This document shows, in pieces, positions 21,564 to 26,703 of a stretch of 26,703 nt of DNA (the first letter of the stretch is position 1; every line of letters starts with the position of its first letter). A program made the position numbers and the translations under genes. Source of the DNA: an uncultured Clostridia bacterium (GTDB lineage: Bacteria > Bacillota > Clostridia > Christensenellales > UBA1242); the NCBI GenBank assembly GCA_944372745.1, contig CALWAB010000050.1, positions 1 through 26,703 of the forward strand. The letters are read 5' to 3'. The notes under the pieces were generated by a model. The model did not search any database, was not told where the DNA came from, and worked only from the letters and a program-made list of their open reading frames with translations.

Positions 21564-23396
21564 ATGCAATATCCAAAGGAAAAGATTAGAAATGTAGCAA
21601 TCATTGCCCATGTCGACCATGGTAAGACATCACTCGTCAATGAAATGCTAAAACAAGGTGGCGTATTCCGTCAAAACCAAGAAGTAGCGGATAGAGTTAT
21701 GGACTCAAATGCACTTGAGCGTGAGAGAGGAATTACCATTTTAGCGAAAAATGCTTCCGTCCACTACAAAGACTACAAAATCAATGTCATAGACACGCCG
21801 GGACATAGCGATTTTGGTGGAGAAGTGGAACGCGTCTTAAAAATGGCAGACGGTGTTTTACTTGTCGTAGACGCATTTGAAGGCACTATGCCACAGACTC
21901 GCTTTGTGCTTGAAAAGGCATTGGCATTAAATTTGAGAATAATAATTGTTGTCAATAAAATTGACCGTCCAGATGCTAGAATTAGCGAAGTAGTGGATGA
22001 AGTTCTTGAATTATTAATTGACCTTAATGCTACCAATGACCAATTAAATAGCCCTATTGTATACGCATCCGCTCGTCTTGGCATTTCTAGCCTTGATGCT
22101 GATAAACAAGGCGAAGACTTGCGTCCACTTTTTGAAACAATAATTGATCATATATTGCCACCAAAAGGAGACGAAAATGCTCCATTCCAAATGCTTGTGT
22201 CAAGTACAGAGCATAACGATTTCTTAGGGAAACTAGCGGTTGGTAAAATAGAAAATGGTAAAGTTAAAGTTGGCGAAACCATAGCAGTGGACAACTTTTT
22301 TACGCCAGATAAAGTGCGTCGTAGTCGCGTGCAACAAATGTTTACTTATGATGGTCTTAAGAGAGTAGAAGCAGAAGAAGCATCATGCGGAGATATAGTT
22401 TGCATAGCAGGTGTTGAAAATGTTATGATTGGGGATACTCTTTGCGATGCGGAGAATCCAAGTGCATTGCAGTTCGTTAAAATTTCAGAACCAAGCGTAG
22501 AAATGACATTTATGGTCAACGATAGCCCATTTGCGGGTAAAGAAGGGAAATTTGTCACATCAAGGCATTTGAGAGATAGATTATATAAGGAAACAATCAA
22601 AGACCTTTCTTTGAGAGTGAGCGACACAGAAACAACCGAAGCGTTTAAAGTATGTGGTAGAGGTGAAATGCACTTATCTATTTTGATAGAAAATATGAGA
22701 AGAGAAGGTTATGAATTCCAAGTATCTATGCCAAAAGTATTGTATAAATTTGACGAAGATGGTAAGAAACTTGAACCTATAGATAGATTAGTAGTAGATG
22801 TTCCAGAAGACTCAGTCGGAGCAGTGATGGAAAAAATGGGACGCAGAAAAGGTGAACTTGTCGCAATGCACCCACAAGGCAGTCGTATGAGAGTAGAATT
22901 CTTAGTGCCATCACGCGGATTGTTCGGATACAAATCTGAATTTTTAACAGATACAAGAGGCGAAGGTGTAATGAGTTCAGTTTTTGATTCTTATCAACCA
23001 TATCGTGGTGACATAGAACGCAGAAATTATGGTGCATTGATTGCATTTGAAGAAGGTGAATGTATAACATACGGACTTGCCAACGCACAAGAAAGAGGTG
23101 ATTTATTTGTATGGCCGGGCGTAAAAGTTTACGCAGGAATGGTCGTTGGGCGTAACCCTAAAGGTGATGATATTGTAGTCAATGTATGTAAACGCAAAGC
23201 AATGAGCAATATGCGTTCTACATCAAGTGATGAAGCACTTCGCTTGACTCCAGCAATACATTTGAGCCTTGAACAAGCTTTGGAGTTTTTGGATGATGAC
23301 GAACTTTTGGAAGTTACACCAGAGTCAATAAGAATTCGTAAGAAAGAACTTGACCATGGTAAACGCAAATCAGCAGCATATAGAAATTCTTTATAG
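21564..23396 (+). CDS. typA: Translational GTPase TypA/BipA
   Basis: TypA (BipA) is a ribosome-binding GTPase of the EF-G/LepA group needed under stress, especially cold, and for late 50S assembly. The protein has 610 residues, the normal length. GTPase motifs are G1 AHVDHGKTS (15-23), G2 in RERGITILAKN, G3 DTPGHSDFGGEV, G4 NKIDR, and G5 near YASA. Domain II and the EF-G-like domains follow (GRGEMHLSILIENMRREGYE; SRGLFGYKSEFLTDTRGEG), ending in the lysine-rich C-terminal domain (VCKRKAMSNMRST) typical of TypA. The ATG has a GGGGAG ribosome site. The leader carries a terminator-like hairpin, so expression may be attenuated. A terminator follows at 23442-23467. Confidence 0.98.
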   Translation: MQYPKEKIRNVAIIAHVDHGKTSLVNEMLKQGGVFRQNQEVADRVMDSNALERERGITILAKNASVHYKDYKINVIDTPGHSDFGGEVERVLKMADGVLLVVDAFEGTMPQTRFVLEKALALNLRIIIVVNKIDRPDARISEVVDEVLELLIDLNATNDQLNSPIVYASARLGISSLDADKQGEDLRPLFETIIDHILPPKGDENAPFQMLVSSTEHNDFLGKLAVGKIENGKVKVGETIAVDNFFTPDKVRRSRVQQMFTYDGLKRVEAEEASCGDIVCIAGVENVMIGDTLCDAENPSALQFVKISEPSVEMTFMVNDSPFAGKEGKFVTSRHLRDRLYKETIKDLSLRVSDTETTEAFKVCGRGEMHLSILIENMRREGYEFQVSMPKVLYKFDEDGKKLEPIDRLVVDVPEDSVGAVMEKMGRRKGELVAMHPQGSRMRVEFLVPSRGLFGYKSEFLTDTRGEGVMSSVFDSYQPYRGDIERRNYGALIAFEEGECITYGLANAQERGDLFVWPGVKVYAGMVVGRNPKGDDIVVNVCKRKAMSNMRSTSSDEALRLTPAIHLSLEQALEFLDDDELLEVTPESIRIRKKELDHGKRKSAAYRNSL

Positions 23397-23441
23397 AAAT
23401 GACATTTTATTGAAGAATTTTGGAATTTGGTTAAATTGATT

Positions 23442-23467
23442 AGAGCAATAAAAACATTGCTCTTTTT
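23442..23467 (+). terminator. typA terminator
   Basis: AGAGCAAT (23442-23449) and ATTGCTCT (23456-23463) pair around six bases, followed by T5. Confidence 0.82.
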
Positions 23468-23537
23468 ATTTAAAAAAATAATTAATGAAATGGTATTTAC
23501 AATAATTTGGTAACTTTGGTAACTGAACTTATAGTAC

Positions 23538-23566
23538 TTGTTTTTTTGTGTCAGTTGTGTTATAAT
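23538..23566 (+). promoter_or_regulatory. Promoter of the 200-residue gene and probably dnaB
   Basis: TTGTTT (23538-23543), 17 bases, TATAAT (23561-23566) with TGT before it. Confidence 0.75.
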
Positions 23567-23582
23567 ACGAAAAAGGTGATTT

Positions 23583-24185
23583 ATGAAAGACCCTAAGAAA
23601 ATGTATAATAAGAAGGCGGTCAAGTCTAGCCTTAAAAAATACATCATACTTTTAGTATGTTTTTTGCCTATTTTAATTTTGCTCAATTTTACATTGTTTG
23701 TAGAGATGTCTAGTGCTTTGATGATTTTTCTTGATGTTGTTCTTTGCTTATGTTTTGTCTTTGTCGCAGGAGCAATATGGAATACTATAAGTGAAAAGCG
23801 AAAAGAGAAAAGAGAAGAAGTGAGAAAACAAAGAGAACAAGAAGAAAAACGACAACAAGCACAAACAGTAAATAAAGTAAAAAATTTATCTACAAAGAAA
23901 AAAGGCAAGAGAAGAAATAGAAATAAAAATAAACAAGGCACTATTAGTAGTGAAAGCGTAAATGCTAATGAAATTAATGTAAAAACTGAATTAGAAAATA
24001 AATCTATTAGCGTAGAAAATGAAAAATCAATAGAAACCATTTCTCAAGAAAATTTGGAAACTCAAGAAGATTTAAAAGTTATTAATCAAGAAAATACAAT
24101 ACTAGAAGATAAAACGATAGAAAATAATAAAGCAGAAGAAAACAATAAAATAGTAGAAAATGGCAATAAAGAGGGTCAAAATTGA
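23583..24185 (+). CDS. Small membrane protein with a basic-then-acidic tail
   Basis: I do not recognise this 200-residue protein. Two hydrophobic helices lie at about 20-40 (YIILLVCFLPILILLNF) and 43-66 (ending VFVAGAIW), joined by a very short turn, so both ends probably face the cytoplasm. Next comes a strongly basic, likely helical stretch at about 70-113 (KRKEKREEVRKQREQEEKRQ, then KKKGKRRNRNKNK), then an acidic Asn/Glu-rich repeat-like tail to residue 200 that is probably disordered. The basic stretch could bind RNA, DNA or membrane lipids (inference). The ATG follows AAGGTGAT. dnaB starts 57 bases after the stop without a clear promoter, so the two may share a transcript. Confidence 0.75.
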   Translation: MKDPKKMYNKKAVKSSLKKYIILLVCFLPILILLNFTLFVEMSSALMIFLDVVLCLCFVFVAGAIWNTISEKRKEKREEVRKQREQEEKRQQAQTVNKVKNLSTKKKGKRRNRNKNKQGTISSESVNANEINVKTELENKSISVENEKSIETISQENLETQEDLKVINQENTILEDKTIENNKAEENNKIVENGNKEGQN

Positions 24186-24242
24186 CACTAAAGCCCACAA
24201 ATAATGCAATATAACTAAAATTTTATACAAAGGAGTTAAATT

Positions 24243-25766
24243 ATGCCTATAAGAGTAATGCCACATAGTGACGATGCAGAAATTAGTGTATTAGGTTGTA
24301 TATTATTAAATAATAATGTTCAGCACGAAATATTTTCGCGTTTAAAACCAACAGATTTTTATGCGGATGTGCACCGCACTATATATGAAGAAATGTTAAA
24401 TATATATAATGACAATAAACCTGTGGATTTTGTCACGCTTGTTGACTCATTAGAAAGGAAAGAAATATTAGACTCAGTTGGTGGCATTTCATATATCACA
24501 AAAGTAAATAATTCAATGCCAAGTGCAGCGAACTATATGCAATATGTCGAAATGGTTGAGAGAGATTCAATCTTAAGGCAAGTAATAGATGTCTGTCAAA
24601 GCATTGCAGAGAAATGTTATAATGAAACTGATGCAGAGAATGTTCTTCAGTACGCAGAGAAGTCAATTTATGACATATCTCAGCGAAAAAGTACTTCATC
24701 GCTTGTACATATCAAAGATGTATTACCAACCGTCGTAGACCGCTTTGATAAAATTGCTAGAGATAAAAACGCATTTTTAGGAATCAAAACAGGCTTTTAC
24801 GCTTTGGACCGCTTGACCAATGGGCTACAAAATAGTGATTTGATTTTACTTGCAGCGCGTCCAAGTGTTGGTAAGACCGCATTTGCTATGAATATAATAC
24901 AACATGTGGCTAGTGTCGAGAAGAAAAAGTGTGCAGTCTTTTCATTGGAAATGGGCAAGGAACAACTTGCACAGAGAAGTTTGTGTTCACTTGCAAAAGT
25001 TAGTATGGCTAAAGCAATGAAGGGCGAAATGACTTCAGGCGAATGGAAAGCTATTTGGGCGGCAAAAAATTTGCTCCAAGAGAGTGATATATATGTCGAC
25101 GATTCGTCTATGAATACGCCAATGGATATATTAGGAAAGTGTCGAAGACTAAAACGCGAGAAAGGCCTTGATTTAGTTATGGTCGACTACTTGCAGTTGA
25201 TGAATAGCGGTAATTCTAAAGAAAGTAGACAAAATGAAGTCAGCGAAATGTCAAGACTTTTGAAAGTTATGGCAAGGGAACTCAATATCCCTGTATTGGT
25301 GCTTTCTCAGTTGTCGCGTGCAGTCGAGAAGCGTCCTGACCATAGGCCAATGTTGTCGGACTTGCGTGAAAGTGGTGCGATTGAGCAGGATGCCGATATA
25401 GTAATGTTTTTACATAAGCCATTTATGTATGCAGATACTCAAGTGTCAGAAGCAGAGAAGACTATAGCCGAACTCATAGTCGCTAAGCACAGAAATGGTG
25501 CATTAGACAATATTAAACTAAAGTGGGTTGGCGAAAATGCTACATTTAGAAATATGGACAAAGACAGTGATATGGCAGAGCTAGAACGCTCAATGCCAGC
25601 ATCTTATGACCAGTCAAATGTAAACGCTAATAATGATGCTTTCTTTGCGGAAAGCGCTTCAAGTTCGCTTGACGAATATCAAGATGCACCGCTAGACATA
25701 GAGAATGTAGATGCTCCAGATGAAATTGTTCCTATCACAGATACATCTTTAAGTGACATATTTTAA
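24243..25766 (+). CDS. dnaB: Replicative DNA helicase DnaB
   Basis: DnaB is the hexameric helicase that unwinds DNA ahead of the replication fork. The 507-residue protein has the N-terminal helical domain (DDAEISVLGCILLNN to about 150), a linker, and the RecA-like C-terminal domain from about 180. Walker A is ARPSVGKTAF with K211, Walker B is LVMVDYLQLM, and the later SQLSRAVEKRPDHRPMLSDL and RESGAIEQDAD segments are classic. The last 45 or so residues (after NMDKDSDMAELE) are an acidic, low-complexity tail beyond the helicase core. AAAGGAG precedes the ATG. It seems to share a transcript with the upstream membrane protein gene. Only a weak terminator was found after it. Confidence 0.98.
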   Translation: MPIRVMPHSDDAEISVLGCILLNNNVQHEIFSRLKPTDFYADVHRTIYEEMLNIYNDNKPVDFVTLVDSLERKEILDSVGGISYITKVNNSMPSAANYMQYVEMVERDSILRQVIDVCQSIAEKCYNETDAENVLQYAEKSIYDISQRKSTSSLVHIKDVLPTVVDRFDKIARDKNAFLGIKTGFYALDRLTNGLQNSDLILLAARPSVGKTAFAMNIIQHVASVEKKKCAVFSLEMGKEQLAQRSLCSLAKVSMAKAMKGEMTSGEWKAIWAAKNLLQESDIYVDDSSMNTPMDILGKCRRLKREKGLDLVMVDYLQLMNSGNSKESRQNEVSEMSRLLKVMARELNIPVLVLSQLSRAVEKRPDHRPMLSDLRESGAIEQDADIVMFLHKPFMYADTQVSEAEKTIAELIVAKHRNGALDNIKLKWVGENATFRNMDKDSDMAELERSMPASYDQSNVNANNDAFFAESASSSLDEYQDAPLDIENVDAPDEIVPITDTSLSDIF

Positions 25767-25826
25767 ATTTTATCAATGATTATGTTTGATTTTTTCAGTC
25801 TGTTGACAAATTACAATTATTCTCAT

Positions 25827-25859
25827 AACAATAGCAGAAAGAAATATTTGCTATGTTTT
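25827..25859 (+). terminator. Weak possible terminator of dnaB
   Basis: AATAGCA (25830-25836 region) can pair with TGCTAT plus GTT (25849-25857), with one bulge, followed by TTTT. The stem is short and the loop is 12 bases. Confidence 0.4.
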
Positions 25860-25900
25860 GGGGTGCGATTGAGTTATTACTATGGTTTATCTAGTCATAA

Positions 25901-26125
25901 CTTAGTACTTAAAAATATAATTAGTGCTTGTCAAAGCAGGTAGGATACTCCACCATGGCATGTCTTTAGTTGATAACCGAAACAAAACTTAGTACTTAAT
26001 ATACGCTTGGTGCTAGTCAAAGCACTAAAACTTGCGTACGATAGTGGTCACCACTTGGGAAGAATTTATCAAACATGTATTAATACAAACCTACTGAGAC
26101 CACGCCACGGGGTGGCATCACCCCT
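25901..26125. repeat. Intergenic repeat block C
   Basis: The gap 25767-26157 between dnaB and exoA contains two tandem 87-base units starting CTTAGTACTT at 25901 and 25988. Each has the hairpin TGCTTGTCAAAGCA or its TGCTAG variant (25925-25938, 26011-26024). The first unit lines up with 7577-7692 of block A for about 115 bases. A module in the opposite orientation (26096-26125: AGACCACGCC through GGCATCACCCC) is the exact reverse complement of 7615-7642 over 28 bases. GCGTACG (26034-26040) and the near-palindrome AGTGGTCACCACT (26043-26055) also occur. No gene is visible. Confidence 0.75.
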
Positions 26126-26142
26126 AAGATTTTACAAAAATT

Positions 26143-26151
26143 TGGTATAAT
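26143..26151 (+). promoter_or_regulatory. Extended -10 promoter of exoA, leaderless
   Basis: TGGTATAAT (26143-26151) is an extended -10; no -35 match is found at 17 bases. The ATG at 26158 begins 6 bases later with no Shine-Dalgarno sequence. Confidence 0.7.
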
Positions 26152-26157
26152 AAAATT

Positions 26158-26703
26158 ATGAAAATAGTGACATACAATTTAAATGGCATAAGAAGTGCTT
26201 CAAAAAAGGGTTTAATTGATTTTATAAATCGTGAAAAAGCCGATATATATTGTTTTCAAGAAACGCGCGCTACAAAAGAACAAATAGAACAAGAACTAGA
26301 GAGTGTGCAAGGCTATAATTTGATAATTAATGAAAGCGAACGAAAGGGTTATAGTGGGACGGCGGTTCTTACTAAAATAGTACCCAATGAAGTGAGTACA
26401 CAATTAAAATATGTCAATTTTGATAATGAAGGCAGATTGCAAGTCCTAGATTTTAATAAGTTTACATTAATTAATCTTTATACTCCTAATGGCAATTCTA
26501 GACTTGAATATAAGTTAAATTTTATTAAATTGCTCATAAATGATATAGATTTGTTAATTGCAGACGGAAAAGAAATAATATTTTGTACTGATTTCAATAT
26601 TTCTCATAGTGAACTTGACTTATCGAACCCTAAAGAATGTGCTAGCATTTCTGGATTTTTGCCAGAGGAAAGAAAATTATTTGAAGACCTATTAGATATA
26701 GGC
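26158..26703 (+). CDS. exoA: Exodeoxyribonuclease III / AP endonuclease (5' part)
   Basis: ExoA/Xth is a base-excision-repair enzyme that cuts DNA at abasic sites and trims 3' ends. The window ends inside the gene, leaving 182 of about 250 residues and no stop. The reading frame is open to the last base. Catalytic residues visible are N7 (TYNLNGIRS), the metal ligand E35 (CFQETRA), Y108 (NLYTPNGN), and D145 and N147 in TDFNISH (the family more often has GDFN). The final Asp and His lie beyond the window. The start is leaderless: ATG is 6 bases after an extended -10 and lacks a Shine-Dalgarno site. Repeat block C ends about 30 bases before it. Confidence 0.93.
   Translation, partial: MKIVTYNLNGIRSASKKGLIDFINREKADIYCFQETRATKEQIEQELESVQGYNLIINESERKGYSGTAVLTKIVPNEVSTQLKYVNFDNEGRLQVLDFNKFTLINLYTPNGNSRLEYKLNFIKLLINDIDLLIADGKEIIFCTDFNISHSELDLSNPKECASISGFLPEERKLFEDLLDIG

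Noticed and set aside
23129..24040. Long minus-strand reading frame of about 300 codons
   Set aside because: It is the antisense of the end of typA and of the 200-residue gene, crossing the typA terminator and a promoter; the Phe/Ser/Leu-rich product reflects A/G-rich codons on the other strand.
25803..25831. Promoter after dnaB (TTGACA at 25803-25808)
   Set aside because: Only a poor -10 (TAACAA) lies at 17 bases, and no gene starts within a sensible distance.
25901..26125. CRISPR array
   Set aside because: Only two copies of an 87-base unit, and no short repeats with regular unique spacers.

Overview
The window looks like chromosomal DNA of a low-GC Gram-positive bacterium (Bacillota, probably an uncultured Clostridia-like lineage). 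The reasons are its strong A+T bias, codon choice (AAA, GAA, ATA, AGA), AGGAG-type ribosome sites, many intrinsic hairpin-plus-T terminators, and a gene set that includes tex, DegV/FakB-type, YugP-type, U32, typA and dnaB genes. The standard bacterial code is used: TAA, TAG and TGA all end genes, and TGG encodes Trp. No rRNA, tRNA, CRISPR array, prophage or transposase gene was seen.

Layout. 1-3700: two tandem M16 zinc peptidases, deoC with its own promoter, and a 73-residue orphan, closed by a strong terminator. 3800-7322: tex and serS, apparently co-transcribed. 7323-7871: a gene-free block rich in G, C and hairpins (repeat block A). 7872-11894: argS and a U32-family gene, both apparently leaderless, with the argS terminator overlapping the next promoter. 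11964-13279: a minus-strand pair, a YugP-type membrane zinc peptidase and a 141-residue orphan. 13347-16231: three plus-strand genes of unknown role, one of them a probable degenerate member of the glycerol-1-phosphate dehydrogenase/dehydroquinate synthase fold. 16480-17926: a DegV family lipid-binding protein and an XRE regulator with a palindrome at its own start site. 18022-20937: a minus-strand MarR regulator plus a fused ABC ATPase-permease. 20938-21563: repeat block B. 21564-25766: typA, a two-helix membrane protein and dnaB. 25767-26157: repeat block C. 26158-end: the start of an exoA/xth exonuclease III gene.

Three features stand out. First, three separate intergenic blocks (A, B, C) share recurring palindromic modules, with copies in both orientations and an 87-base tandem unit. 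They match no gene and no RNA family I recognise. Second, promoters are strikingly uniform: eleven have a -35 hexamer exactly 17 bases from the -10, and nine carry an extended TGn -10. Four genes have an ATG only 6-8 bases after the -10 and no Shine-Dalgarno sequence, so their mRNAs are probably leaderless. Third, the orphan region 13347-16231 and the XRE upstream region carry ordered DNA motifs (Spo0A-box-like sites, nested inverted repeats) that suggest regulated accessory functions.

All calls come from reading the sequence and the conceptual translations. No database search or folding program was run.
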